Source of the DNA: Ectopseudomonas composti | GTDB lineage: Bacteria; Pseudomonadota; Gammaproteobacteria; Pseudomonadales; Pseudomonadaceae | NCBI RefSeq assembly: GCF_900115475.1 | Contig: NZ_FOWP01000005.1 | Location: forward strand, 1 to 64,000 | DNA length: 64,000 nucleotides | Direction of reading: 5' to 3' | Shown: positions 42,970 to 52,768 of the stretch, in pieces | Layout of the letters: each line of letters opens with the position of its first letter | Position numbering within the stretch: the stretch's first letter is position 1 | Notes under the pieces: generated by a model | What the model was told of the DNA's origin: nothing | Seen by the model: only the letters and a program-made list of their open reading frames with translations | Databases searched by the model: none | Program-made: the position numbers and the translations under genes

Positions 42970-44493
42970 ATGGAAACTCTCTACTTCTCCCCGCTGCTGC
43001 TGGGCATCAACCTGATGCTCGGCAGCGCCATCGCCAGCACCGCCCTGTGGTACTTCGCTCGCCCTTATCGCGGCCCAGGCGTGTGGATGAGCGGCGCCTG
43101 GATGCTCAACCTCGGCATCTGGCTGTTCATCGGCTACATGGCCAGCGGCAGCCCGCTGCTGAACATCGCCGGCAATAGCCTGCAACTGGCCGGCGAGGCC
43201 CTGTTGATGGTCGGTGTGTTCCGTTTCCTGAAGCTGCCGCCGCCCTGGTGGACGGTGCCAGGCAGCGCCGGTGCGATGAGCCTGGTGATGAGCTGGCACT
43301 GGTTCGTGGCGCCGATCAACACCGAATTCGTCGTCACTTTTTATGCACTGATCGGTGGTCTGCTGCCGATCCAGGCCTGCCGCGCCCTGTGGGTCGCACG
43401 TGAGGAGCCGGAGCTACGCGGCGTACGCCGTTTCGTCGCATTGGCCTTCGCCGGTTTCGCCCTGATTACCCTGCTGCGCGCGTTGCTCGGCCTGATCGAT
43501 GGCCTGCAGGGCATCGAACACGTCGACGTGACACGGTCGGTTCCCTACCTGCTGCCCTACAACTTCGGCATTCCGCTCTGGGTCATCGGCCTGGTCGGCC
43601 TGGCGCTGATGACCATGCGCCGCATCCTCGCCGACAGCCGCCGCCACGCCGAGCAGGCCGAGGATAGCGCCGAGCGTTTCGAACGGCTGATGCGCGTTAC
43701 CCAGGCTGGCGTGGTGGTGCTGGAGCACGGCCGCATCGTCGACGCCAATCCGATGCTCGAGACGCTGTTCGCGCGCTCTCGCGAACGTCTGCTCGGCGCA
43801 GACCTGCATGGCCTGTTCGAACCTGCCGAGCAGGCGCGCATCGAAGAATTGCTCGGCCGTGCCGACGGCCAACCGCATGATCTGGAAGCCTTGCGTGACG
43901 GATTGCCCTTCGCTGCCGAAATCAGCATCGCGCAACTGCGTGAGGATGGCCGACAGGTTGCCGAAGTCCGCGACGTCAGTCGGCGCAAGGCACTGGAGCA
44001 ACAGCTGTTGCACCTGGCCACCACCGACCCGCTGACTCAGGCCCTGAACCGCCGTGCGTTCGAAGAGCGGGCCGGCCAGGCACTGCAACGTAGCCAACGG
44101 CAGAATCTGCCGCTGTGCCTGGCAATGCTCGACCTGGATCACTTCAAACAGGTCAACGACCGCCACGGCCATACCACCGGCGATGCCGTACTGCGCGAGT
44201 TCAGCCTGCTCTGCAGGCAGCAGGCGCGGAGCACCGACCTGTTCGCCCGCTTTGGCGGCGAGGAGTTCGTCCTGCTGCTGCCGGACAGTGCCCTGGACGC
44301 CGCCGCCCAGGGCCTTGAACGCCTGCGCGCCAGCCTTGCCGCAAGCGACCTGCAAGGGCTGCACATCAGCGTCAGCATCGGACTGGCCGAGTGGCGCCCC
44401 GGCGAAGCCCTGGAGCAGCTGCTGCAACGCGCCGACACGGCGCTCTACAGCGCCAAGGCCGCCGGCCGTGATCGTCTGATGCGAGCGCCCTGA
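42970..44493 (+). CDS. Membrane-bound diguanylate cyclase with PAS domain
   Basis: 507 aa. Six to seven hydrophobic segments over residues 1-215, a short PAS domain (about 230-335) and a GGDEF domain (about 345-507). The active site is GGEEF and is preceded by RSTD five residues upstream (RxxD inhibition site), so it should make cyclic di-GMP and be product-inhibited. It starts 63 bp after the thioesterase stop. Confidence 0.9.
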   Translation: METLYFSPLLLGINLMLGSAIASTALWYFARPYRGPGVWMSGAWMLNLGIWLFIGYMASGSPLLNIAGNSLQLAGEALLMVGVFRFLKLPPPWWTVPGSAGAMSLVMSWHWFVAPINTEFVVTFYALIGGLLPIQACRALWVAREEPELRGVRRFVALAFAGFALITLLRALLGLIDGLQGIEHVDVTRSVPYLLPYNFGIPLWVIGLVGLALMTMRRILADSRRHAEQAEDSAERFERLMRVTQAGVVVLEHGRIVDANPMLETLFARSRERLLGADLHGLFEPAEQARIEELLGRADGQPHDLEALRDGLPFAAEISIAQLREDGRQVAEVRDVSRRKALEQQLLHLATTDPLTQALNRRAFEERAGQALQRSQRQNLPLCLAMLDLDHFKQVNDRHGHTTGDAVLREFSLLCRQQARSTDLFARFGGEEFVLLLPDSALDAAAQGLERLRASLAASDLQGLHISVSIGLAEWRPGEALEQLLQRADTALYSAKAAGRDRLMRAP

Positions 44494-44514
44494 GCCGGAT
44501 CAGGCAAGCAGGCC

Positions 44515-45048
44515 TCAGTCGTGACCAATGTAGAACAGCAACTCGCGCCGCTGCGGATGATCCTTGAGCCAGGCGCGAATCTCATCGGCGCGGGCGATGG
44601 CCTCTTCGCCAGCGATACGGCTGAAGCGCTCGCGGCGTGCCTCTTCGCTGGCCTGCTGACGTACCTGGCGCTGCCAGGCGTCGGTGAAGATCGCCGGCAT
44701 GCGCTGGCTCAGCTCCAGGGCCTTGAGCAATTGCCACTCACCGCTGTCCAGCCAGGCTTCGTCGCAGGTGCCACAGAGATCCAGGCGATTGGCACGGGTG
44801 CCGCTGATCTGGAACTTGCCCATCAGCTTGGCGCACTTGGGGCAGCTCAGCGCGTGGCTGGTTTCACCCGCTTCGGCTTCTGCAGCCAACGCCGTTGGCG
44901 TCTCTTGCGCTGGCTGGCGTTCGGCCCAATCGCGGTAATGCAGCAGGCTGACGAGGGTGCCCGAGCACTGCGGGCAGCCATGGCCGAGCAGGCCATCTTC
45001 GAGTTTTGCCGGTTGCAGGCGGGTGGTACGACAGGCGGGGCAATGCAT
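44515..45048 (-). CDS. Zinc-ribbon (TFIIB-type) protein
   Basis: 177 aa with AAGGAC before the ATG. N-terminal CPAC...CPQC and central CPKC...CGTC form two zinc ribbons of the zf-TFIIB type. 'LDLCGTCDEAWLDSGEWQLL' is the family signature. A helical, charged C-terminus follows. The function is unknown. Confidence 0.85.
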   Translation of the reverse strand: MHCPACRTTRLQPAKLEDGLLGHGCPQCSGTLVSLLHYRDWAERQPAQETPTALAAEAEAGETSHALSCPKCAKLMGKFQISGTRANRLDLCGTCDEAWLDSGEWQLLKALELSQRMPAIFTDAWQRQVRQQASEEARRERFSRIAGEEAIARADEIRAWLKDHPQRRELLFYIGHD

Positions 45049-45170
45049 GGTGACGTCCTTTTCATGTGAAGTAGGCGAACGCTAATGCAGAGCCGACGTG
45101 TGGGCAAGCCACTGTGCTGAGAAGCGCGTGGCAGATAAGCTAAGCTCTGTCTCCCGGAGCCGGAGTCGCC

Positions 45171-45566
45171 ATGATCAACCTGTTCGATGTATTCCTGCTG
45201 ATGCTGTTCACTGCTGCCTGCGCCTGGCTATGGCGCGGCCACGGTATTCGCGAGCGAGCACTGAAGTTTGCCAAGCAGCACTGCGCCAAACTCGACGTGG
45301 AGCTGCTCGATGGCGCGGTGGCACTGCGGCGCCTGGCCATCCAGCGTGATGCCAAGGGCCATCGGCGCCTGGCGCGGCTCTACGATTTCGAGTTCACCGT
45401 CACCGGCGAGCAGCGCCTGCGTGGGCATATCAGCATGTTCGGCCCGCATCTCGGCCGCATCGAACTGGAGCCGCACCCGGTGCTGGAGGCGCAACCCGAG
45501 CCGGTTGCGGTGCAGCACACAGACAACGTCATCCACTTGGAAGACTGGCGGCGCAAGGCGCAGTAA
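45171..45566 (+). CDS. DUF3301 membrane-anchored protein
   Basis: 131 aa. One N-terminal membrane segment (about residues 4-22), then a cytoplasmic domain with 'WRGHGIRERALKFAKQHC' and 'RDAKGHRRLARLYDFEFT'. These are features of DUF3301, which is common in gammaproteobacteria. The function is unknown. Confidence 0.8.
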   Translation: MINLFDVFLLMLFTAACAWLWRGHGIRERALKFAKQHCAKLDVELLDGAVALRRLAIQRDAKGHRRLARLYDFEFTVTGEQRLRGHISMFGPHLGRIELEPHPVLEAQPEPVAVQHTDNVIHLEDWRRKAQ

Positions 45567-45599
45567 AGCAGCGCGCGGCCTTGCCCGTATGTGTCCTCG

Positions 45600-45622
45600 T
45601 TCGCCGGCAAGCCGGCGCCTAC
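45600..45622. repeat. REP family C unit
   Basis: TTCGCCGGCAAGCCGGCGCC is the inverse of the unit after the VOC gene (25508 on). It lies between convergent genes. Confidence 0.7.
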
Positions 45623-45638
45623 GTGATGTAAAGACCTG

Positions 45639-46517
45639 TCAGCCGCGCTGTAGCAGGAAAGCGGCCACGCGCTCGGCGCTGTCCGCCGGCTGCTCCTGCA
45701 TGAAGCAGTGCCCGCCCGGCACCACCTGACTGCGCACGTGGGCGTTGCTCGCGCACCAGCGCGCCACCGACTTGGCAACGAAGGTATAGGTGCGCGAGCC
45801 ATGAATCACCTCGGTCGGCGTCGTCACCTTGGCCAGCGACGGCCACAGGCGCCGGGGGAAGGAGCCGAAGATATCGGCCTCGCGGCTTGGCCGGCATTTG
45901 AGCTCGACGCCGCCCTCGACGTCCTTCAGCGCATGCTCGATATAGGCGTCGAACGCCACCTCATCCCAACCACGGAACATGCCGCGACCGTGCAGTGCGG
46001 CGTGCGCACTGGCGCGATCCGGCCACTGCCGGCGACGCTTCTGCGCCTTCTTGGCCATGCCGGTGTGCTGTGCCAGACCGACCACGTCGGACAACGCCAT
46101 CACCCCGATCATCGCCGGGCTGAACAGCACCGGGTCGAGCAGCACGGCGCGCCGGAACAGCTCAGGATGGCGCGCCAGGATCAAACTGGTGAGCACACCG
46201 CCGAAGCTGTGGCCCAGGGCGAAGCGCGGCACCTCGCCGAATGGCCCGCGCAAGGTATCGAAGGCTTCCACCGCCAGCTCGGCGCTGCGGTTCCAGCCGT
46301 GGAAGCGGCCGCCATGATCGCTGTCGCCATGGCCCTGCACGTCGCATAGCCAGAGATCGAAGTCTTCGGCCAGCAGCGCCAACATCGGCGTGTAGACGCG
46401 CCCGCAATAGCCATTGCCGTGCAAAAAATGCAGCAGCGGCTTGCCCGACGGTGGCGTGTGCCAGCCGCGCAGGGTGAAACCGGCAGAGGTGTCATGAGAC
46501 CAGGGCAGCAGTTGCAT
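45639..46517 (-). CDS. Alpha/beta hydrolase
   Basis: 292 aa. Oxyanion motif 'FLHGNGYCG', Asp-rich 'CDVQGHGDSDHGG', nucleophile elbow GHSFGG, and a C-terminal His in 'VVPGGHCFM'. No signal peptide, so probably a cytoplasmic esterase/lipase-like enzyme with unknown substrate. An Arg/Lys-rich helical cap ('KKAQKRRRQW') lies in the middle. Confidence 0.88.
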   Translation of the reverse strand: MQLLPWSHDTSAGFTLRGWHTPPSGKPLLHFLHGNGYCGRVYTPMLALLAEDFDLWLCDVQGHGDSDHGGRFHGWNRSAELAVEAFDTLRGPFGEVPRFALGHSFGGVLTSLILARHPELFRRAVLLDPVLFSPAMIGVMALSDVVGLAQHTGMAKKAQKRRRQWPDRASAHAALHGRGMFRGWDEVAFDAYIEHALKDVEGGVELKCRPSREADIFGSFPRRLWPSLAKVTTPTEVIHGSRTYTFVAKSVARWCASNAHVRSQVVPGGHCFMQEQPADSAERVAAFLLQRG

Positions 46518-46554
46518 GAAAGTTATCCACAGCGACGAGAGCGCGGCGAGTTTA

Positions 46555-47532
46555 TCAGTCTGTCGTAAGGGTTCGGCAGGTGGCGAACGACGCCATCAAC
46601 GCATCGACGTCTTGCGCCTGATCGAAGATCAGCTCCAGCCGCGAATCCTTGCGCCATTCACTCGCAGCCCAGGCCTCCAGCGCCTGCCCTTGCACGGCAT
46701 TCAACGCACGCCAGCCTTCGACGCCATGCAGCACGGCCTTGGCCCTGCGCCACGCCATACCCTGCAGCCACTGACCGACCCGCACGAGGTCGAAGCGCTG
46801 ACTGGGATGCCATCGCCAGCCGATACTCCAGCCTTCGGGTTGGTCCTGCAACTGGCAGATCGGCTCGGCGGCGTTGCGCCAGATCTGTGCCAGGCCGGGC
46901 GCGGCGGTGGGTAACTCGACGCTCACTGCACTGGACAAGGCCTGCGCCGTCAGGCCCGGCAGCAGCGCCAGATCGAGCCGGCCCTGCTCGGTCCAGTGCA
47001 GCGGCACGGGCGGCAAGTTCGCGGCGATTCGTGCCCGACTCGCATCGTCCAGCCCCACACTCTTGTTCAGCAGCAACAGCCCCGCCTCATCCAGCGCCTG
47101 GCGCTGTACATCGGGCAGCGCTTGGCCGGCGGCCAACGCGGCGGCATCCAGCACCAGCAGCGCCGGTTGCACGGCCAGTACACCAATCCAAGGCGACTGA
47201 CGCAGTTGCGCCAGCAACTGCGCCGGATGCCCCAGGCCGGACGGCTCTATGAACAGGCGATCGGGCCGGGCCTTGCGCAGCAGACGGCCGAGGCCGACCT
47301 GAAACGGCGCGCCGTTGACGCAGCACAGGCAACCGCCAGCCACTTCAGCCAGGGCGATGCCGTCGGCGCCCTGTTCGAGCAAGGCGGCGTCCAAGCCGAT
47401 CTGGCCGAATTCGTTGATCAGCACCGCCCAGCGCTCGTGCGCCGGCTTTTGCGCCAGCAGGTGGCGGATCAGGCTGGTCTTGCCGGCACCCAGCGGGCCG
47501 GCAATGAGATGGGTAGGGATCTGACTGAGCAT
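46555..47532 (-). CDS. COG0523 (CobW/YjiA-like) GTPase
   Basis: 325 aa from the ATG at 47532. P-loop 'GPLGAGKTS' (about residues 12-20), Walker B-type 'LFIEPSGLGHP', and GTPase base motif 'LLNKSVGLD'. The metal-binding motif is GGCLCC, matching the GCxCC of COG0523 metal chaperones. It is smaller and more divergent than the ZigA gene at 48952. It sits at the PA5532 position relative to P. aeruginosa. No Zur box is obvious in its promoter. Confidence 0.85.
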   Translation of the reverse strand: MLSQIPTHLIAGPLGAGKTSLIRHLLAQKPAHERWAVLINEFGQIGLDAALLEQGADGIALAEVAGGCLCCVNGAPFQVGLGRLLRKARPDRLFIEPSGLGHPAQLLAQLRQSPWIGVLAVQPALLVLDAAALAAGQALPDVQRQALDEAGLLLLNKSVGLDDASRARIAANLPPVPLHWTEQGRLDLALLPGLTAQALSSAVSVELPTAAPGLAQIWRNAAEPICQLQDQPEGWSIGWRWHPSQRFDLVRVGQWLQGMAWRRAKAVLHGVEGWRALNAVQGQALEAWAASEWRKDSRLELIFDQAQDVDALMASFATCRTLTTD

Positions 47533-47627
47533 GAATTTATCGCTGTTGATTCGCTGGGCAAGTGCCAGCACAGACTGCAATGAAACAGCATGTTAGATTC
47601 GCCGGCAGTTTTTCGGGAGTCGAAACG

Positions 47628-47978
47628 ATGCGTGCATGGTTGTTGCTGTTCTCTCTGCTACCCGGCCTGGCCCTGGCCGAAGCCTGCGTGGTGCATAGCC
47701 AGGCCGAGCGTCTGGACGTGAAGGTCTGCCAGGAGAATCGCAATATCCCCACTACTCTGTTCCGCGACGGTTTCTGCCAGCCGCAGCTGCAAGGGCAGAC
47801 GGTCGAGGTAGAGTTCGTCGAACAGTGCCCGCAGGGTGCTCACGGCGTCTGTCAGAACGCGCGGGCCGGTAGCGGCATGTACCTGCAGGACATCCACTAC
47901 TACGGCGTGGCCAGCGACGCGTTGTACCTGGAGCCGGCCTGCACCAGCCAGTATCAGGGCAAGTGGATCAAGCCCTAG
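47628..47978 (+). CDS. Small secreted cysteine-rich protein
   Basis: 116 aa from the ATG at 47628, with GGGAG at 47614-47618. Signal peptide of about 17 residues (ending ALA) followed by a mature protein with six Cys ('EACVVHS', 'VKVCQEN', 'GFCQPQ', 'EQCPQG', 'GVCQNA', 'PACTSQ'), suggesting disulfides in the periplasm. No family is recognised. It is divergent from the COG0523 gene. Confidence 0.75.
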   Translation: MRAWLLLFSLLPGLALAEACVVHSQAERLDVKVCQENRNIPTTLFRDGFCQPQLQGQTVEVEFVEQCPQGAHGVCQNARAGSGMYLQDIHYYGVASDALYLEPACTSQYQGKWIKP

Positions 47979-47987
47979 CCGAGTGGT

Positions 47988-48012
47988 GTAGGGCGGGTGC
48001 ATCCCGCCCTAC
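47988..48012. repeat. Inverted repeat after the Cys-rich gene
   Basis: GTAGGGCGGG-TGCAT-CCCGCCCTAC: a perfect 10-bp stem of the extragenic palindrome type. Confidence 0.75.
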
Positions 48013-48059
48013 GCGAAACGCAACGCCTCTGACATCAAAGCGTCACCCAACGAGCGCCT

Positions 48060-48158
48060 AATAGGGATGGGTACCTCACATGACCCGCATGTCGAGTCAC
48101 GCGTCGACATGATCTCTTGGTGCTTAAGGCCGGGGCAGTTGCTCCGGCCTATTTTTTT
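48060..48158 (+). ncRNA. Candidate small RNA with two hairpins and terminator
   Basis: In a 305-bp gene-free interval (48003-48307) there is a perfect 8-bp stem (CATGTCGA 48088-48095 with TCGACATG 48104-48111). A rho-independent terminator follows at 48127-48158 (AGGCCGG/CCGGCCT then T7). No protein gene ends upstream within about 150 bp; the REP-like hairpin at 47988 already closes the previous gene. The 5' end is a guess: CCTAAT near 48057 could be a -10 element. I do not recognise a known family. Confidence 0.4.
48127..48158 (+). terminator. Strong terminator ending the candidate small RNA
   Basis: Stem AGGCCGG/CCGGCCT with a 10-nt loop, then A and seven T. Confidence 0.85.
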
Positions 48159-48233
48159 GCCATGCCATAGGGTGTCGCGGGGCCGCCTAGGCCATGCACG
48201 CCGAGCAAACACCGCGCTATTCGCGGTGCTATC

Positions 48234-48296
48234 CGTAGGGTGCCATGCGCACCGAGAGAACAGCGGTGTTCCTGGTGCGCACGGCGCACCCTACGG
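48234..48296. repeat. REP family B inverted pair
   Basis: CGTAGGGTGCCATGCGCACC and GGTGCGCACGGCGCACCCTA face each other across about 22 bp, just after the 3' end of the minus-strand DUF1826 gene. Confidence 0.8.
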
Positions 48297-48307
48297 TTTC
48301 GCACGGC

Positions 48308-48951
48308 TCAGGCCAACCAATCCAGGGTCAGCAGCAAGCGGCGCTCGCCCGCTGGTGGCTGCGGCGAACGGTGGATCAGCCCGCACCCCTCGTTGCCGTA
48401 CCATTTCTCACCCTTGGCCAGAGCCACATGGCCGCTATCAAGACGCTGGATCAACAACTCGTCCTGCGGCTCTGCACCCGGTTGACCGAGCTTGTTGCGC
48501 GGCATCACGCCCTCCTCCAGCCAGTCGCTGCCGACACCGGCATAGCTGGTGATCAGCCGCAGCGGCACATGGTCGACGTGAAAACGCGGGCACATGGCCT
48601 TGTCCAGCGCACGCAGGCGCAGGCCGATGCGCTGGGCATCGAGCAGGCAGGCGTAGGCCCGTACCAGCCAGGCGACATCGGCGAGAAAGGCCGCCTGGCC
48701 CGGTAGATCCGCGTATTGCGCCACCAGACCGGTGAGATTCGGCTCGCTGTCTGGCTGCGCCAGCTCCAGGGTCATGGACTGCGCCAGCGGCTCGCCTTGC
48801 GCCAGCAGCGTCTCGGCGAAGTCGGCGATCTGCGCCGGCAGGCGGCGCTGCCAGACGGCCAGGTTGACGCCGTCGTGCAGCACCTCGCCGAGCACCTGTA
48901 TGTCCTCGCCCAGCACCTGCCGGGACAATTTCGGCAACTGCAGGGCGAACA

Positions 48952-48952
<1 letters not shown>
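48308..48952 (-). CDS. DUF1826 protein, zinc-starvation cluster
   Basis: 214 aa; the ATG at 48952 shares one base with the zigA stop (TGATG). DUF1826 features: 'CPRFHVDHVPLRLITSYAGVGSDWLEE' in the middle and 'LIHRSPQPPAGERRLLLTLDW' at the end. The His-x-Asp-His pattern looks like a metal site, perhaps of a dioxygenase-like fold. DUF1826 genes are regular partners of Zur-regulated COG0523 genes in pseudomonads, but the function is unknown. It should be transcribed from the Zur box at 50620. Confidence 0.85.
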
Positions 48953-50157
<1,205 letters not shown>

Positions 50158-50171
50158 GGGGTATTCCTCGT

Positions 50172-50594
50172 TCAGTCACGGTCACGCTGATGTTTTTCGC
50201 GCTGCTCCTGACGCTCCTTGGCTTCGATGCACAGGGTCGCGGTGGGTCGCAGCAACAGGCGCTTGAGGCCGATGGGCTCGCCAGTCTCGGCGCACCAGCC
50301 GTATTCGCCACGCGCCAGGCGTTCGAGCGCCTGGTCGATCTTGTCCAGCAGCTTCTTTTCCCGCTCCAGCAGGCGCAGCTGCCATTGACGCTGCTCCTCG
50401 GCGGCGCCGATGTCGGCGACGTCGCTGCTGGTATCGGGTTGGCGCAGCTCGGTGAATTCCTCATCGATACGCGCCTGCAACTCGGCACGCTGAGTCAGTA
50501 GCAGCTCGCGAAAGAACTGCTGCTGGGTGTCGTTCATGTAGTCATCGGCTGGCTGGGCCAGCAGCTCGGCTTCGGAGGTCGCGGTCAGGGTCAT
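50172..50594 (-). CDS. dksA2: DksA2, zinc-independent DksA paralogue
   Basis: 140 aa from the ATG at 50594. RNA-polymerase secondary-channel factor that works with ppGpp and replaces DksA when zinc is scarce. Coiled-coil region (residues 20-95) and the 'DxxDxA' tip equivalent ('[12 protein letters not shown]'). The zinc finger has lost two of its four Cys: Cys101-x2-Thr104 and Cys122-x2-Ala125. That loss defines DksA2. First gene of the dksA2-zigA-DUF1826 operon; the Zur box lies 26 bp upstream. Confidence 0.94.
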   Translation of the reverse strand: MTLTATSEAELLAQPADDYMNDTQQQFFRELLLTQRAELQARIDEEFTELRQPDTSSDVADIGAAEEQRQWQLRLLEREKKLLDKIDQALERLARGEYGWCAETGEPIGLKRLLLRPTATLCIEAKERQEQREKHQRDRD

Positions 50595-50619
50595 GGCAAA
50601 TCGGCTGGCTTGCTTTAAG

Positions 50620-50634
50620 TGTTATAACATAACA
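50620..50634. promoter_or_regulatory. Zur box between dksA2 and folE2
   Basis: TGTTATAACATAACA matches the TGTTATA-N-TATAACA consensus at 14 of 15 positions counting the free centre. It is in the 71-bp gap between the divergent dksA2 and folE2 starts, so one Zur site can repress both operons. Confidence 0.88.
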
Positions 50635-50665
50635 TTTATTTCTGACCGCTACCCACGGATTTACG

Positions 50666-51556
50666 ATGAACGAACAGCCTCTGCCGGATATTGCCGCCCA
50701 AGCCACCCACCACGACCTGCCACTGGACTGGGTCGGCATGGCCGGTATCGCCCTGCCCATTCGCCTGGCGGACGTCGCCGTGACCGCCACTGTTGATATC
50801 GGCGTCAGCCTCGACGATGCCGGCGCACGCGGTATCCACATGTCGCGCCTGTACCTGGCGGCGCAGCGCCTGGTGCATCAGGAGTTGAACGTTCCGGCGC
50901 TGCTGCAGGTGCTGGACGACTGCCTGGGCAGCCACCAGGCGCTGTCCGACAGCGCCACCCTGACCCTGCGCGGCGAGGTGCCGCTGAAACGGCCGGCGCT
51001 GGTCAGCCCGCTGCACGGCTGGAAGACCTACCCCTTCGAACTGCGTGCCCGCCAGGACGGCCGTGGCGTGAGTATCGAGCTGCAGGTCGAGGTCGGTTAT
51101 TCGTCCACCTGCCCCTGTTCGGCAGCACTGGCGCGGCAGTTGATCCAGCAGCGCTTCGCCTGGGACTTTCCCGACCAACAGGTGGATTACTCCAGCGTGC
51201 TCGACTGGCTCGGCTCGACCCAGGGCATCATCGCCACGCCGCACAGCCAGCGCAGCACGGCGACTCTGCAACTGCGCCTGGCGCCAGGCTGCGTCGACCT
51301 GCCGCTGCTGACATTGATCGACAGCGCCGAACAGGCCCTTGGCACGCCGCTGCAGACGGCGGTCAAGCGCGCCGACGAGCAAGCCTTCGCCCTCGCCAAC
51401 GGACAGAACCTGATGTTTTGCGAGGACGCCGCACGCCGCCTGCACCGCGCCTTGCGCCAGTTGCCGCAGGCCAGCGCCTTCCACCTCAAGGTCGTCCACG
51501 CGGAGAGCCTGCACGCCCACGACGCGGTGGCGCAAAGCCACTGGAACTGGAGCTGA
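50666..51556 (+). CDS. folE2: GTP cyclohydrolase IB FolE2
   Basis: 296 aa. Zinc-independent alternative to FolE for the first step of folate synthesis (GTP to dihydroneopterin triphosphate). FolE2 signatures: 'KRPALVSPLHGWKTYPFE', 'YSSTCPCSAAL' with the metal Cys, and 'ATPHSQRSTATLQL'. First gene of a five-gene operon with hisI2, yidD, gamma-CA and pyrC2. Directly downstream of the Zur box. Confidence 0.94.
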   Translation: MNEQPLPDIAAQATHHDLPLDWVGMAGIALPIRLADVAVTATVDIGVSLDDAGARGIHMSRLYLAAQRLVHQELNVPALLQVLDDCLGSHQALSDSATLTLRGEVPLKRPALVSPLHGWKTYPFELRARQDGRGVSIELQVEVGYSSTCPCSAALARQLIQQRFAWDFPDQQVDYSSVLDWLGSTQGIIATPHSQRSTATLQLRLAPGCVDLPLLTLIDSAEQALGTPLQTAVKRADEQAFALANGQNLMFCEDAARRLHRALRQLPQASAFHLKVVHAESLHAHDAVAQSHWNWS

Positions 51557-51559
51557 GCC

Positions 51560-51979
51560 ATGACTGCCGACGCCTTCTGGTTGCAGCTGGAGTCCGCCGA
51601 AGCCGGCCACGCCGTGGCGCTGAGCGAAGCCCTGGCGGCCATCGCCTGGAACGACGCCGGGCTGATCCCGGTGATCGCCCAGCGCCACGACAGCGGCGAG
51701 GTGCTGATGCTGGCCTGGATGAATCGCAGCGCCCTGGAAGAAACCCTGCACAGCGGCCAGGTCTGCTACTGGTCGCGTTCGCGCCAGCGCCTGTGGCGCA
51801 AGGGTGAAACCAGCGGCCACCGCCAGCGCCTGCTCAGCGCGCACCTCGATTGCGACGGCGACGCCCTGCTACTCAAGGTCGAGCAACTTGGTCCGGCCTG
51901 CCACACCGGTCGGCCCAGTTGCTTCTACAACGACCTCGATAGCAAGCAACTGCGCGTGGCCGTGAGCCGCCCAACATGA
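51560..51979 (+). CDS. hisI2: Phosphoribosyl-AMP cyclohydrolase paralogue HisI2
   Basis: 139 aa. Opens the purine ring of PR-AMP in histidine synthesis. '[22 protein letters not shown]' and '[19 protein letters not shown]' are the family motifs. The three zinc Cys remain (98, 114, 121) with the DCDGD Mg2+ site, so it is not metal-free by sequence. It probably supplies extra or higher-affinity activity. It starts 3 bp after folE2 and overlaps yidD (ATGA). Confidence 0.9.
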   Translation: MTADAFWLQLESAEAGHAVALSEALAAIAWNDAGLIPVIAQRHDSGEVLMLAWMNRSALEETLHSGQVCYWSRSRQRLWRKGETSGHRQRLLSAHLDCDGDALLLKVEQLGPACHTGRPSCFYNDLDSKQLRVAVSRPT

Positions 51980-52209
51980 AGCGCCTGGCCATCGCCCTGG
52001 TGCGTTTCTACCAGTATCTGATCAGCCCGCTGCTCGGGCCGCGCTGCCGCTTTCATCCCAGTTGCTCGCACTACGCCATCGAGGCGCTGGACAAGCACGG
52101 CCTGCTACGCGGCCTGTGGCTGAGCCTGCGCCGGCTGCTGCGCTGTCATCCCTGGCATCCGGGCGGCTACGACCCGGTGCCCGAACCCTCGCCCAAGGAG
52201 CGACCATGA
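51976..52209 (+). CDS. yidD: YidD-like membrane insertion factor (second copy type)
   Basis: 77 aa. YidD family: '[32 protein letters not shown]' and '[16 protein letters not shown]', with three conserved Cys. It aids YidC-dependent membrane protein insertion in E. coli, where it lies at rpmH-rnpA-yidC. Here it overlaps both hisI2 and the gamma-CA gene, so it belongs to the Zur-controlled operon rather than the usual one. Confidence 0.9.
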   Translation: MKRLAIALVRFYQYLISPLLGPRCRFHPSCSHYAIEALDKHGLLRGLWLSLRRLLRCHPWHPGGYDPVPEPSPKERP

Positions 52210-52766
52210 TCCGCAAGAATCCGTCCGGCCACCTGCCGGTCATCGCCGAGTCCGCCTACGTCGACAAGACCGCCATCATCTGCGGCAAGGTGATCATCCA
52301 CGACAACGTCTTCGTCGGCCCCTACGCGGTGATCCGCGCCGACGAGGTGGACGCCAGCGGCGACATGCAGCCCATCGTCATCGGCGCCAACTCCAACATC
52401 CAGGACGGCGTGGTGATCCACTCCAAATCCGGTGCGGCCGTGACCATCGGCGAGCACACGTCCATCGCCCATCGCTCGATCATCCACGGCCCGTGCAGCG
52501 TCGGTAATCGCGTGTTCATCGGTTTCAACAGCGTGTTGTTCAACTGCGCGGTCGGCGACGGCTGCGTGGTGCGGCACAACGCCGTGGTCGACGGCTGCGA
52601 CCTGCCGGCGGGCTTTCACGTCACCTCCACCCAACGCATCGGGCCGAAGACCGACCTGGCCAGCCTGCCGCGCGTCAGCGTCTCGGCCAGTGAATTTTCC
52701 GAGGACGTGGCACGCACCAACATCGACCTGGTGCGGGGCTACAAAGCCCTGCAGAACGAGTTCTGA
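52206..52766 (+). CDS. Gamma-class carbonic-anhydrase-like protein
   Basis: 186 aa, starting in an ATGA overlap with yidD. Left-handed beta-helix with hexapeptide repeats throughout residues 10-150 and a C-terminal helix. The three metal His of the gamma family are kept: His72, and His89-x4-His94. Gamma-class enzymes can use iron or cobalt in place of zinc, which suits expression under zinc starvation. Equivalent position to PA5540. Confidence 0.9.
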   Translation: MIRKNPSGHLPVIAESAYVDKTAIICGKVIIHDNVFVGPYAVIRADEVDASGDMQPIVIGANSNIQDGVVIHSKSGAAVTIGEHTSIAHRSIIHGPCSVGNRVFIGFNSVLFNCAVGDGCVVRHNAVVDGCDLPAGFHVTSTQRIGPKTDLASLPRVSVSASEFSEDVARTNIDLVRGYKALQNEF

Positions 52767-52768
52767 GC

